This document shows positions 1 to 11,239 of a stretch of DNA of 64,000 nt, piece after piece. The notes under the pieces were generated by a model. The model did not search any database. It was not told the DNA's origin and worked only from the letters and a program-made list of their open reading frames with translations. The DNA is taken from assembly GCA_947579665.1 (NCBI GenBank), contig OX388350.1, positions 34,815,393-34,879,392 on the forward strand, in the 5' to 3' direction. A program made the translations under genes and the position numbers. The first letter of the stretch is position 1. Every line of letters begins with the position of its first letter. Source of the DNA: Sympetrum striolatum. Taxonomy: Eukaryota; Arthropoda; Insecta; Odonata; Libellulidae.

Positions 1-650
1 GCTCGGAGCATAAGCCTTTTGTGTTTTTTAATCGACTAATCTCCCGATATTAATTAGCAATCAAGATGACGAAATCAACTGCGAGGTCTAACCGATGTTC
101 GTAATGAAATTAATTTATCATTCAGTGTTGGCATGATAGGGAGAGTGATGACAAAGGGATATAAATTTCGTTATGACATCTATTTGACGAATTCCTTATA
201 TAAATGTCATTTCGAATTACGCCCGCCTATTTTGATGCGCTGGTGACAGCAAACGCTTCGCGAAAACTCTGAAGAGGGATAAACTACCAAATGGAATATT
301 TTATTTTTACTTTCCATTGGAATATATATTTCAAAAATGAGCTTTACCCTTTGTAGCATGGTTGTAGCAGCGTAAGACCATTTTAAAGCATGTCACAGAT
401 GCTGGCAGAGTTTATCTATATGCGGAATCACCGTTTTCTCGTTCACTTTCAAAAGTATCCGTTGCGGAAAGAGTAATCGAAAACTACACATTTGTTATAG
501 TGGGCTGTTATGATTTCCTTGTTGTGCCTTCTCTCTTGAGAGAATATCGCGTGCTCCATGTAGTTAAATCATTTTCATTAAAGATATACGCATAACATCA
601 TAAATGTTTGTACATTTCAAGTACTAACAATTCGTATATCTATGTCTATG
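1..650. other. AT-rich stretch, nothing recognised
   Basis: I see no coding frame, tRNA-like fold or repeat with a partner elsewhere in the window. A short 'ctatgt' run near 640-657 leads into the next repeat. Confidence 0.6.
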
Positions 651-654
651 TCTA

Positions 655-800
655 TGTAAGAACCCTGCAAGCCGCCTTTCGGCGTGTGGCAGGGGGTGCA
701 AGCACCTTGACTCTATTTTCCTAAACGGTTGCTTTCGCGTATACTTCGCGGAAAAAATGAATTTTTGAAACGATTCGTTTTAGCATCAGCAAATAGGGTA
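655..800 (+). repeat. Dispersed repeat with 'cctttcggcg' core, copy 1
   Basis: The segment carries gcaagccgcctttcggcgtg, then an 'agggggt' stretch, and about 45 bases later 'ctttcgcgta' and 'ttcgcggaaaaaatga'. The same three blocks in the same order and spacing occur at 49755-49860. Both copies are preceded by 'tctatgt' words. Around the conserved blocks the two copies have drifted. No frame is conserved and there are no terminal repeats, so the class is unknown. Inference: an old interspersed element or its 3' end. Confidence 0.7.
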
Positions 801-1480
801 AAATAGTGAATTCCAGAACAAAGATTTTTCTATTTTAACTTGCCTAAATAGCTTAGGATATTAATTTAATTTTAAAAGCATTAATTTTGATAGATCTTAT
901 TAATTTGTAGAAAAATCTTCTATATGGTTAACAGCATATATAAGCAAAAGTAGATATGTGGAACAATGTTCAGTGGATTGATTTTCTTAGATATTTCTGA
1001 ATTCCACACGAACAGAAAATACACTCCAATCAACAAATTAATACGACTGCGATTAAGTCCCTCTTAAATAATAGGTTCAGCATTATAAACCTCCTCCTTC
1101 TGCACCAAAATCACCAATTACGATGCAAAGCCATCCTTAGAGCATATAAGGAAACTAATGAAAATTACCATAAATAAAATGTTCTGACAATTTTTTAGGA
1201 AGGTATACTTTTCAAAAGATAAGCCCGATCCGTTCCGATTACAGTAGATGATTTACCTCGCGCAATCAAGAAGAGCAGAACAGAATTGTATTGTTGTTTA
1301 CTCAGCTTTGCTTTGTTTGTCCCTAATAGATAGCCAAAATTAAAACGTTTGATTTTGGTGAAATAGATTCTAAGTTTGACTTTCAATGGGGGCGCATAAG
1401 AGCTAAATGACCTTTTCTGTCGAAATAGTATTAACAATTTAACTAACTGCAACCACTATTATTTTGCTTCATAATATTTT
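801..1480. other. AT-rich stretch, nothing recognised
   Basis: An open frame of 85 codons lies on the minus strand (1195-1452), but it has no recognisable motif and no partner in the window. I do not treat it as a gene. Confidence 0.55.
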
Positions 1481-1481
1481 T

Positions 1482-1615
1482 ACTTTCTCCATATACGAAG
1501 TATAGAGAAAGTATTGTTCTCATGAAAAAATTCGACTTCGAGATTTCAACGGAAATACATGTTTTGGGGTCCCTAGAACACGTTTTGACTATTTTCGGAA
1601 TGATGTCTGTGTGTA

Positions 1616-1678
<63 letters not shown>

Positions 1679-2478
1679 TAGTGGACGCTCTAACGTGAAA
1701 ACTATTGGTCGTATCAACACCAAACTTAATATATAGTACTGTGGTGTGTGCTGTCAGAGTTGATTGGTTTTTGGAGTAAATCGGTCAACCGGAAGTCGAG
1801 CTTTATTCATTAAAGCTCATTTCCGGTTTTCAAAATATCTCCATAAATATGATATATACGTATATTGTATTACTTATAAAAGTTTTAGATAATGTATTTT
1901 TACCATAACTTTTGTATTTAACATATTTTTTTATCACCGGTCGATTAGGAGTTATTCGTGCAATACTGATAAACCGGAAGAAGATGATTATGTACTTTGT
2001 GGGCGCTCTAACATGAAAACTATTTGTCGGATCAACACAAAATTTTATATATAGTACTTTTATTACAGTCTTTAGAGTTGATTAGTTTTTGGAGTAAATC
2101 GGTCAACCGGAAGTCGAGCTTCATTCTTCAAAGCTCATTTCCGGTTCTCAAAATATCTCCATAAATATGATATTTAGGTATATACTATTATTTATAAATG
2201 TTTTAGAAAATAATTTTACTATAACTTTTGTATGAAACATATTTTCGTATCACTGATTGTTTAGGAGTTATTCCAGAAATACTGATAAACCGGAAGTTGC
2301 TGATTATGTACTTTGTGGGCGCTCTGGGCTCTATGGGCGAAAGGCCAGTTTCATCGTTTTTCATCCAGCATGTCCCGAACAACATTATTTATAATGTTTA
2401 GAGTTCGAAATTACTGTCGTAGATAAGTATTTACATTTTATATATGGAGAAAGTCATGTGCTGGCCACATCAGATTTT
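1482..2478 (+). mobile_element. Element with mirror-image ends and (GT)n, copy 1
   Basis: It begins with actttctccatata and ends with the exact reverse complement tatatggagaaagt at 2441-2454, followed by 'ctggccacatcag', which also follows copy 2. The first 30 bases are themselves nearly palindromic (ctttctccatata... tatagagaaag). The body holds a (GT)n tract and then about 2.5 diverged 300-bp subrepeats. Each subrepeat contains 'gagcttcattcttcaaagct', 'catttccggtt', 'gataaaccggaag' and 'gtgggcgctct'. No credible protein frame exists; the His/Thr-rich frames are the GT tract read on the other strand. It looks like a non-autonomous DNA element, but I see no clear target-site duplication, so the class is open. 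Confidence 0.7.
1621..1678. repeat. (GT)n microsatellite
   Basis: An uninterrupted GT run of about 29 units inside element copy 1. It sits at the same internal position as the GT tract of copy 2, so it is part of the element rather than a chance insertion. Confidence 0.97.
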
Positions 2479-2479
2479 T

Positions 2480-2616
2480 ACTTTCTCCATATACGAAGTA
2501 TAGAGAAAGTATTGTTTTCATGAAAAAATTCGACTTCGAGATTTCAACGGAAATACACGTTTTGGGGTCCCTAGAACACGTTTTGACCATTTTCTGAATG
2601 ATGTCTGTGTGTATGT

Positions 2617-2659
<43 letters not shown>

Positions 2660-4056
2660 TGTGTGTGTGTGTGTATGTGTGTGTGTGATAATGGGCGTTC
2701 TAACTCGAAAACTAAAAGTCGTATCAATACCAAACTTCATATATAGTACTGTTGTGTGTGCTGTCAGAGTTGATTAGTTTTTGGAGTAAATCCGTTAACC
2801 GGAAGTCGAGCTTTATTCATTAAAGCTCATTTCCGGTTTTCAAAATATCTCCATAAATATGATATATACGTCTATTGTATTACTTATAAAAGTTTTAGAT
2901 AGTATAATTTACTATAACTTTTATATTTAACATATTTTTGTATCACCGGTTCATTAGGAGTTATTCGTGAAATACTGATAAACCGGAAGAAGATAATTAT
3001 GTACTTTGTGGGCGCTCTAACATGAAAACTATTTGTCGGATCAACACCAAATTTCATACATAGTACTTTTATTACAGTCGTTAGAGTTGATTAGTTTTTG
3101 GAGTAAATCGGCTGACCGGAAGTTGAGCTTCATTCTTCAAAGCTCATTTCCGGTTTTCAAAATATCTCCATTAATATGATATTTAGGTATATACTATTAT
3201 TTAAAAATGTTGTAGAAAATTTATTTTACTATAACTTTTGTATGAAACATATTTTTGCATCACTGATTGTATAGGAGTTATCCATGAAATACTGATAAAC
3301 CGGAAGTTGCTGATTATGTACGTTGTGTAAAGCTCATTTCTGGTTTTCAAAATATATCCATAAATATGATATATTGGTATATTGTATTCCGTATAAAAGT
3401 TTTAGATAATATAATTTACTATAACTTTTGTATTTAACATATTTTTGTATAACCGGTTGATTAGGAGTTATTCGTGAAATACTGATAAACCGGAAGAAGA
3501 TGATTATGTACTTTGTGGGCGCTCTAACATGAAAACTATTTGTCGGATCAACACCAAATTTCATATATAGTATTTTGGTTTGTGTCGTTAGAGTTGATTA
3601 GTTTTTGGAGTGAATCGGTTAACCGGAAGTTGAGCTTAATTCTTCAAAGCTCATTTCCGGTTTTCAAAATATCTCCATAAATATGGTATTTAGGTATATA
3701 CTATTATTAGTAAAAGTTTTAGAAAATGTAATGTACTATAACTTTTGGTTGAAACATATTTTTGTATCACTGATTGTGTAGGAGTTATTCATGAAATACT
3801 GATAAACCGGAAATTGCTGATTATGTACTTTGTGGGCGCTCTGGGCTCTATGGGCGAAAGGCCAATTTCATCGTTTTTCATCGATCATGTCCCGTAAAAA
3901 TTATTTATCATGTTTTTGGCATCAAAGATAATATATAATATTAATAACTCAAATTCCAAGTTTAGATGGAATATTGAGTTCGAAATTATTGCGGTAGATA
4001 AATATTTACATCTTATATATATGGAGAAAGTAATTTGCTGGCCACATCAGATTTTT
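2480..4056 (+). mobile_element. Element with mirror-image ends and (GT)n, copy 2 (longer)
   Basis: It starts one base after copy 1 ends, in the same orientation, with the same first ~130 bases, including the words 'ttcgacttcgagatttcaac' and 'ggggtccctagaacacg'. It ends with tatatggagaaagt at 4018-4031 plus 'ctggccacatcag'. It is about 580 bases longer than copy 1 because it holds roughly two more of the 300-bp subrepeats, as shown by repeated 'gataaaccggaa' and 'ttgtgggcgctct' words near 2980, 3295, 3485 and 3800. This points to unequal exchange inside the element. Short frames across it are not protein-like. Confidence 0.7.
2605..2688. repeat. (GT)n microsatellite, interrupted
   Basis: A GT run of about 84 bases broken by single A interruptions. 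It is the counterpart of the tract at 1621-1678 in the neighbouring element copy. Confidence 0.96.
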
Positions 4057-4890
4057 TAAATAATGAAATAGAATTTACTTGTGCATTTAATGTATGGTGT
4101 GAGTTTGTTTCTAATGCTAAGAATAGATCAGATGAAATTTTTCGTTAATTTAGAAAAATTATTTTCATTTAAACTTCTGCGGCCTTTCGTAAGTTAAAAT
4201 CTATATAAATTGGTCAATTTGCTCAAAAAGGTCACAACTCCAGGTTTGACACGAAACAGACACTTTTATTAACAACGGAAAAATAGTTTACTAAAGAGAT
4301 TAATGATTATGAAACCACAAAAATAACAAACAATACGATCCGGGATTCCATGCGAGGCTTCATCCTCAGGAGCAAAAATACCAAATTACTAACCTCAAAT
4401 TAATTTGGTATTATCGCACCTATTGTTTGATATTTTTGTGGTTTCGTACAAATAGATATATTTAGTTAACTCGCTCTTTGTTGTCATTGAGAACCACAAA
4501 GTTCAGCACAATCGTATCATTAACCTTGGAATCGTTAACATATAAATTCCTTAAACGATATATTATTAACCTTGAAAATCTAATCCAAAGCGTAATAAAA
4601 CAGCAGATTACTGTTGAGTTACAGTAAATAAAGCGATAGTGGTAGACCACTTATTGGTACAAGTAACAAAGTAACAAGTTAGTAGAAGAACATTCGAATT
4701 TATTAACTTCAACTGAACTATTTTTACTGACACACTCAAACCATCCAGAATTGTGACATTTTGACCTTTATGTCATAACTTAAAATAGATAAAACTCAAG
4801 CGTAAAATGCCTTCCAATATTGGGCTTCGCAATTCAGTTAATCATATAAGGTTGCTTGCTATCTCTGAAAACTGAAAAATAGAGGCAACT
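4057..4890. other. AT-rich stretch, nothing recognised
   Basis: No motif, repeat partner or credible frame seen; a 62-codon minus frame near 4462-4650 has no family signature. Confidence 0.55.
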
Positions 4891-5160
4891 TTATCCATGA
4901 GGAGATATTTTGAAAACGCACCTCGCTCGCCGATCGGCTTTTTCCCTTTGCCTACTCGAGTGTCATCTCCTCCGAATTTCATCAGTCATTCCACCGAACA
5001 AAAAAGTCAGTCGATATACAAGGGAAGCCTTCTCTCGTGGATTCCGAATGTCAACAAAAAGTGTACGGTAGCGCTTGCCTTGACAGCTGGGAATCAACGC
5101 TTATGTCACGGTCGCGAAAGTTTTCACATGATTTAAATATTTCCCGTGAACACTGCTTCT
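4891..5160. other. GC-richer, CpG-containing patch
   Basis: The patch has clear CpG content (ctcgctcgccgatcggc, 'gtcacggtcgcgaaag') in an AT-rich setting. It has no repeat partner that I could find. A 79-codon plus-strand frame (4897-5136) spans it, but the peptide is not recognisable and no splice context supports it. It may be a conserved non-coding element or an old unrecognised insertion. Confidence 0.4.
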
Positions 5161-5689
5161 GCATTCCCGAATCGGAAGCGTATCTTTAGAGCTGTCACCA
5201 CGAATGTAATTTCACGTAAACTTTTCGATTAATTGAGTCATTAATTTCACGTTTCCACGTATGAAACGGCTTCCATATTCCAAGAGTTAGATATTCAAAC
5301 AATTACATTTCGACAAAATGACATTGCGGCTGAGAGATTTTTCATATGCCACGAAACGGGATGAAGGATTAAAAATTAATGGGTTCAAAATCAGTAATTA
5401 ATGATGAATTTGAATTTAAATTGTATTCCAAAAGTATTCCATCGTAGAGAATTAACCGGTGTAATGCTGAAAACGCAGGTATGAATAACAATTCAAATAT
5501 TACGGATAATTTATGAGTACGCCATAGATGATATTCTCTAAATAAAATGTATTCCCCGTAATTGATTGAAAAAAGAATATGTTCTTGAATCACTAGTTAG
5601 CTGTAAGATACATAAGAGTAAATTAAAAAATATATAGTGTGCGCAGCTGCTAGTAATTTTATTGAGACCTTTTTTCTTTTCTAAAATTT
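5161..5689. other. AT-rich stretch, nothing recognised
   Basis: Only short random frames; no repeat partner found. Confidence 0.5.
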
Positions 5690-5895
5690 TGTTAATGTGA
5701 CGAATTAATTCTGTTGTGCTAAATATTAAGTTTGACAGGGAAGACCCGGGTTCGATGCCGGACGAATAAATCGCAGCGAATTTAATTATAATATCATTCC
5801 GTTTTTTTCTTTTTAGGACCCTCTCGATATGATGCCGACTTGAAATTAGTGTTACCGATATGCTTGCAGTATGCAAGCAACATTTTACTCGTATA
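5690..5895 (-). repeat. Fragment of the B-box-bearing repeat (minus copy)
   Basis: Read on the minus strand it matches the start of the repeats at 23277 and 24409: 'cgagtaaaatgt(t/a)gcttgca', then 'tgcaagca', 'aacactaattt', a 'tcggcatcatatcg' block, an A-rich stretch and 'ggcatcgaacccgggtcttcc'-type sequence (plus strand here: acccgggttcgatgcc). It covers only the first of the six subunits seen in the full copies. A frame of 93-112 codons across it is incidental. Confidence 0.75.
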
Positions 5896-6599
5896 ATCGA
5901 AAACTATTGAAATGAAATTGAAATCAGTATGACCGCAATTCAGAAAGCCCTGAGTTATCGCTTTAAAATCATTCATGATAATTTCTAACTTCTTTTGTAA
6001 ATTCATTTTTTCCTCAGTTTCACTATCAATCAAAATTTTCCGCATATCCACTTTTCCATAAGATGAATCGCACATAGGAAATTATTTCTTTATGACGAAA
6101 TAATTGGAAGCTCATTGTTTCCATTAAGAGTCACGAGAGATGAAAAAGGAGATCCTTAATCAACTATTTCTATGGCATAAATTCTCGCCCCAAATAAAAA
6201 ATAAAGTAGAACCATAATTAATGAGTATGATATGTAATTCACTGAATTTGAAATTATATACTATTATATTACATTATATCGAATCCTTGCATCATGCTCG
6301 TCCGCGCACAATATCAGTTAGAGCCCCTATCTAAGTTTGTGATGCAACGATTTATACTTTGGTGTTTTGCGGGAAGATTGTGCTTGAGGATACTTGTGTC
6401 TCCATTTCCTTTAAGATCACGTTGGAGGATATAGACCTCCATAGAGCCTTGACGATGCACGACCAATGGCGGCGTCTCTTCCATCGAACCTCGAATGTGG
6501 TAATAATATTTAAACATATCAAATGATAAGGAGAATAAAGCTTACAATGTGTGGAAAAATTTTCTTCCTAATATTAGTTTTTCTCGCGAAAAGAGGACT
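5896..6599. other. AT-rich stretch, nothing recognised
   Basis: No motif or repeat partner seen. A 67-codon minus frame (6314-6517) has no recognisable feature. Confidence 0.5.
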
Positions 6600-6811
6600 T
6601 TTTTTCCTTCTTTTCTTTGCTTAGCTACTGTTGCCCTTTACCGGAGAAGTCCTCCTAAGCTCTGCTGAACTTATCAGTAGGTATTTTACAACAAAATGCA
6701 CAACCATTTCCTGATCGGGAAAGTCAGATCAGCCGGGATTCGAACCCGGGACCTTGGGCCAGCAGCAATAGCGTAGCTGGAATGCTATCTACTCGGCCAC
6801 CAAGACCGGTA
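6600..6811 (-). mobile_element. tRNA-derived SINE, family 1 (minus copy)
   Basis: On the minus strand the head reads ggtcttggtggccgagtag (A-box-like TGGCCGAGTAG) and then, about 55 bases on, cccgggttcgaatcccggc, a canonical B box (GGTTCGAATCC). Downstream are the SINE body words 'cttaggaggacttc' and 'ggcaacagtag'. The + copy at 42459-42650 matches it along its whole length. The pairing of an internal RNA polymerase III promoter with an unrelated body is the mark of a tRNA-derived SINE, not of a functional tRNA. The tail is A/G-rich and no clear target-site duplication was found. Confidence 0.85.
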
Positions 6812-6929
6812 GATAAAAGATAAATGTATTCCTAAAATATAATTTTAACATTTCTTTTGATGGGAAATTATTATTGGACCACGAGTGCAATGGACAGCTA
6901 AAATAAGCAAACAATTTTCATATTTCTGC

Positions 6930-8165
6930 AATAAATAGCTCTTTCAACTTGAATTCGGGAAAAGGACCCAGAAAGAAATGTGTGTATTTAGCTTTGAATG
7001 TATCCTTTTAGGAAGTATTGAAATTGCGTTTTATAGCAGTGGATTTTCACAGTATACATAGCAAGACCGAAAAAGAATGGACAAAGAGATAGGGGCAAGA
7101 ATAGGGGCTAATGAAGATCAAGGAGCCTCACAGGATTGATAAGAATTCGGCACACTGACGTTGACATTATCTCTGATGAGAATCGTGGAAAGAGTTTGGA
7201 ACAAAAATATCTTGAGCTTAGAAAGAAAAAGCAATGAAACTATAATTATATGAGATTACTTAAGGAAAAATAAGCAATTAAAATGAGAAAAAATATAAGA
7301 AATAAGAAACTCATATCAAACGGTTTTAGTTCTTTTTGTATGATTGCACTGAAATATTCCGTAAAAGCGTATTGTACAACTATCAGGTTAAGGGTTTTAA
7401 TATTTGTGCAACGCGAGTGAACTAATACAAAAAGCAATAAGATATTACGAACAGTAACATAGGGTATGTGTGGCCAATTGAAAAATAGTCAGTTTGTTGG
7501 GTAGTAAAGGAGATCAATGCATCAGAATCATAATATACTCCAAACTAATGTGGGATAAATTTGGAATCAAATTCAGGAATGACTAAATATCCTTTATATG
7601 TTACGAAAAATATTTTGAATATACGCGGGTGTTGATATTTAGCATTGGCAACCGTAACTATTGATGTTACATAGTTACGAGCTATTGACATTTAAGGATT
7701 CAGAACATTCAGCGTGAATGGAATATTTACTCATTAAATCAGGTATTTAATCGATTAAATTTTGTGAAAAGTGATAGTATAAGTTAATAAAAACAAAGTG
7801 AGAAAATTTTGGGACTTCATTGTTACAAATGTAATATATGTGGAATGAGAAGGGGGTAAATTGAACCGGAGTACTGACTACCAAAACAGGCAGAAAATGT
7901 TCGAGAGAATTTAGTATTTGAGGTTCAAATCATTTATTAATTCCAACCATTAACAAATAAATGGAAATGACAGAGAAAATAGTAGCAAGGAATAAGAAAA
8001 TTCGCCTCACATAAGCTAATGAGGTATGTATCCAATAAAATTTAGCCGCACTTCGTGGAATGCAATATGGAATTGAAATAAAAATTAATTAAAGTTTTTG
8101 CAGCTTGTGGTTTTTTTAATTTAAATCAAACAATTTAATTAAAACCTTAATAAACTATCAATTTA
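6930..8165. repeat. 1.2-1.4 kb diverged repeat, copy 1
   Basis: It shares an ordered set of words with 8240-9580 and 11240-12060. These are a 'tatatttcgctttg'-like block near 6980, 'agcattggcaaccgtaac' near 7640 followed by 'acatagttacgag', 'gactaccaaaacag' near 7880, 'ttaattccaaccatt' near 7935, and 'taatgaggtatgta' near 8017. The copies are heavily diverged and differ by indels, so the duplication is old. There is no coding frame and I found no terminal repeats. Confidence 0.7.
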
Positions 8166-8239
8166 AAGTAATATTTTAAAGCAGTACTGTTGCAACGGAA
8201 AATTTAAAAAAGCAAATAAGTTATATTAATCTGGAATGG

Positions 8240-9580
8240 AAAACTGTTTTCAACTTCTATTCGATAAAAATATATAGAAGAGAAATTTGTATATTTCGCT
8301 TTGGACAATCCTTTTAATAAGCGTTGAAATGGTTTTTAATGACAGAAATATTCATAGTTTACAAAGCAAGACTGGAAAGTAATGGACGAAATAAAACAAT
8401 AGGGCCTAGAAGGATTAGGGAGTGATAAGACTTTATACTGGAGTGATAAAACTTCGGCAAACTGAAGTTGACGTTATTTTTTATGATAGTAGCGATGGTC
8501 AGATTCTTTTACTAAAGGAAAATTGTACTGAATTACTCCGTAAAAATATAAAAGTAAAACAAACAGAAAAAACGTTGATTCGCAGTAATCCAATGTAGAT
8601 ATGTGTCCAAAATTCATCTTCTGATATTACTCCTTATCTTTTATACTATTGTACTTCATTTATTTTCTTAAAATCGTGATTGCAATTGTTCAATTTCCTC
8701 TTACTGTACAGTGAAATTAACATATAAATCATAAAAGCTTTAAGGTGTAATGATCTAACCACAGTGTGTGAAAAGCGGACCTTGAAAGGAAACTGAAACG
8801 CGAAGAATTTGAGAAATGAATGTAATTTAGAAAATGATTTATTACATCTCAAATAGATATGGATTCCATTCTGCAGGTGCTATAAATGTCACATATTTAA
8901 TATATATTGTAGAATAATTTCTACCAAAGAATAAATAAGCGATAAAAACAATTATTGAAGCAAAACTATATTAAAAACAATCACATTTTCCAAACTAATT
9001 GGGAATATTCTTGGAGATGAGTATACATCCATTAAATGTTACGAAAAATATTTCGAATATGAGCGAATTATGATATTTAGCGTTAGCAACCGTAACTGTT
9101 GATGGTACATAGTTACGAGTTATTGAAATTACCGAAAGATTAATAACATTCATCGTGGATGTAATATTTCCTTCTCAAATCAAATACTTCATCCATTATA
9201 TTTTGTGAACAGCAATTTTAATAGTTAAAAAGGATTGGAAACATAGCTACTTAAACATTACTAATGAAATATTTGTGGAATGAGAAGCAGGAACTATGAA
9301 GTAGAATAGTGACTACCGAAACAGAAACTGATTGAGAATATTTAGTGTAGAAGGATCAAAACATAAATTAATTCCAACCATTCCCGAATAAATGGTATAG
9401 AACAGAGAATATGGTAACAAAAAATAGGAAAACCCTTCTCACTTAAACTAATGAGGTATGCATTCAATATAACTTAGTCGTACATCGTGAGATGCATAAT
9501 AAAATTGAAATAAAAATCAATTATAGTTTTTGTAACTTGCAGTTATTTAATTTAAAGTAAACATATTAATTAAAACATTA
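8240..9580. repeat. 1.2-1.4 kb diverged repeat, copy 2
   Basis: This tandem neighbour of copy 1 has the same order of blocks: 'tatatttcgctttgg' near 8293, 'cgttagcaaccgtaac' near 9082 with 'acatagttacgagttattg', 'gactaccgaaacag' near 9312, 'ttaattccaaccatt' near 9368, and 'aactaatgaggtatgcattc' near 9446. The 'ccgtaact ... agttacg' pair can form a short stem, kept in copies 1 and 2 but broken in copy 3. Confidence 0.7.
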
Positions 9581-9639
9581 GGTTAATGGTAGTTATCTGG
9601 GGGTTTCACTATTACTTTTTTCAGGAAGAAATTTGGAGG

Positions 9640-9725
9640 GTAGCCGTCCGAATCCGGACCCTTAGCTCACCTTCGCAGCTCAGGAGCGCCCGGCCGCCAC
9701 AGCAGGGGGGACCATAAATAAACTG
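9640..9725 (-). other. Possible tRNA-like SINE head
   Basis: On the minus strand this GC-rich segment reads tgtggcggccgggcgctcc and then, about 40 bases on, gtccggattcggacggc. The layout resembles an A-box/B-box pair of a decayed tRNA-derived SINE. No body matching the other SINEs in the window follows, so the assignment is tentative. Confidence 0.35.
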
Positions 9726-9881
9726 ACCGCGTGGAAAACGATTTAAAATGTTATAAACAATTCAAATGAGCAACAATTTATTATATTCGTCGTCTCACTA
9801 GCCCAAAGAGATATACAAGTGTCTTTTGATCGACGTTCTACGATGAAAATTAAGATTTTTCGTGATTTTACTAGAAATGAT

Positions 9882-10014
9882 CCGTTGACGCACGGCAACG
9901 TTGCTCCAGGGATGGGTTGGGTTGGGGGAGGAATTTCTAGGAAAAATCTAGAAAATCTAGAAATCCTCCCCCCCAACCCAACCCATCTAGGGGGCAACGT
10001 TGCCGTGTCAACGG
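9882..10014. repeat. Long hairpin (foldback), about 58-bp arms
   Basis: The left arm (9882-9940) and right arm (9957-10014) are reverse complements with a few mismatches and 1-2 base gaps. They share ggcaacgttgc, gatgggttgggttggggg and 'atttctag'. The loop is only about 16 bases. The two short frames on opposite strands here are the arms read both ways. It may be a palindromic MITE or a solo pair of terminal inverted repeats left after internal deletion. The G-run/C-run pair makes it GC-rich against its surroundings. Confidence 0.9.
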
Positions 10015-10039
10015 GACATTAACAGATAGTTAAATAGTA

Positions 10040-10365
10040 CAATTAGAAAATCAGTGTAATGAGGAGAATGAAATTACGAGTTGCCAAAACGACACAGAAA
10101 CAATTTCAGAAGACTTGTTATACCAAATTCAAAACGCACGGTAATACAACCCGTAAGTATTTATAATATTAATATAGTAATAATATTTACAAAAATTAAA
10201 ATGAAACGACGTTAATGGTAATGAGGAAGATTAAACACCGTCTCACATAAACTAATGAGGTGTTCATTCATTATAACTTAGTATATATTCATTATATGTT
10301 AGTCGTACGCTGTGAAATGAGATACGAAATTGAAATAAAGTCCTTCATATTTTTCGCAGGTTACA
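10040..10365. repeat. 1.2-1.4 kb diverged repeat, partial copy
   Basis: The words 'ctcacataaactaatgaggt' (near 10237), 'cattataacttag' and 'agtcgtacgctgtgaaatg' match the 3' part of copies 2 and 3 (near 9438 and 11957). The upstream blocks are missing or too diverged to see. The hairpin at 9882-10014 lies just before it. Confidence 0.6.
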
Positions 10366-11239
10366 GTATATCAAATATTATTAAAATAATTAAAACTCTT
10401 AGCCCCAATAACGTAGCTGAAACATTAACGGTTACCCTCTACAAGAGTAATTTGCAGTACGTTGAATTAGTCAATTGTTAAGAGAAAATTATCTGCCAAT
10501 TCGGATGCGGCAATGAAAGCAGTGATATACCTATAGCTATTCTCTCGTCATTATTAACACTGATACGCTAAGAAATTCATCTCTGTGATCTAAATTAAAT
10601 TTTGTGACGCCGCAGAGCAATAGTATCTAATATGATATGGATTTGAGACCAGTTCGAGAAAGAACGTTCGGAGAGTGTTAAAACAAACGAGGAAAAAAGA
10701 TTTTTATCTTCGGATGAGAAAGACTTAAAAATAAACGAAAGACTTAAGAATAATAATGGAGGCAGAAAACGTTTGTTAGTTACATTTTTCTATGAGATAT
10801 ACATGAAAGTAAGTCATTGAATATAACAATTCTAGGAAACACCGGAGTAAGGGATAAGGTATCTCGTCTTCTCTAAATTCTCTTACTTACTTTCCCTAGT
10901 TTTTAAAAACTGATTCTCAGAATATCCATCTTCCTATTTATTCTTTTTATAAAGGCAACCATTGTCGAGAGAGGTTCTTTGTTATTTTCAGATTTTAATT
11001 CGACTATTAACATTTAGGTTAAACGATTTCATTTTAGCTTGGTGGAATATCTTAGATTCTTCTTTTATACTCACGCCCAGATGCTATGATTTCAGTTTGG
11101 AAGTATTCAATTCTGGATGTATGCCATAGGATATCATGTGATTTTACTAGTTATCTTTGTTATTTTTATTCCTCTATCGTTCTCCTAAAACCATGCTTGT
11201 TATTATGCTATCGCCTGCTTATTGAGCTGTGAGGTTAAC
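10366..11239. other. AT-rich stretch, nothing recognised
   Basis: No partner for this stretch was found in the other copies of the surrounding repeat; no credible frame. Confidence 0.5.

Noticed and set aside
2438..2740. His/Thr-rich minus-strand frames of 71-100 codons
   Set aside because: They are the (GT)n tract and flanks of the element read in other frames; not proteins.
5538..6075. Minus frames of 93 and 112 codons
   Set aside because: They overlap each other and cross a non-coding repeat fragment.
6726..6808. tRNA gene on the minus strand
   Set aside because: Good A and B boxes, but the anticodon arm does not pair well and the segment continues into a SINE body found again at 42459.
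9743..10022. Overlapping frames on opposite strands at the hairpin
   Set aside because: Both are the same palindromic sequence; no protein family.
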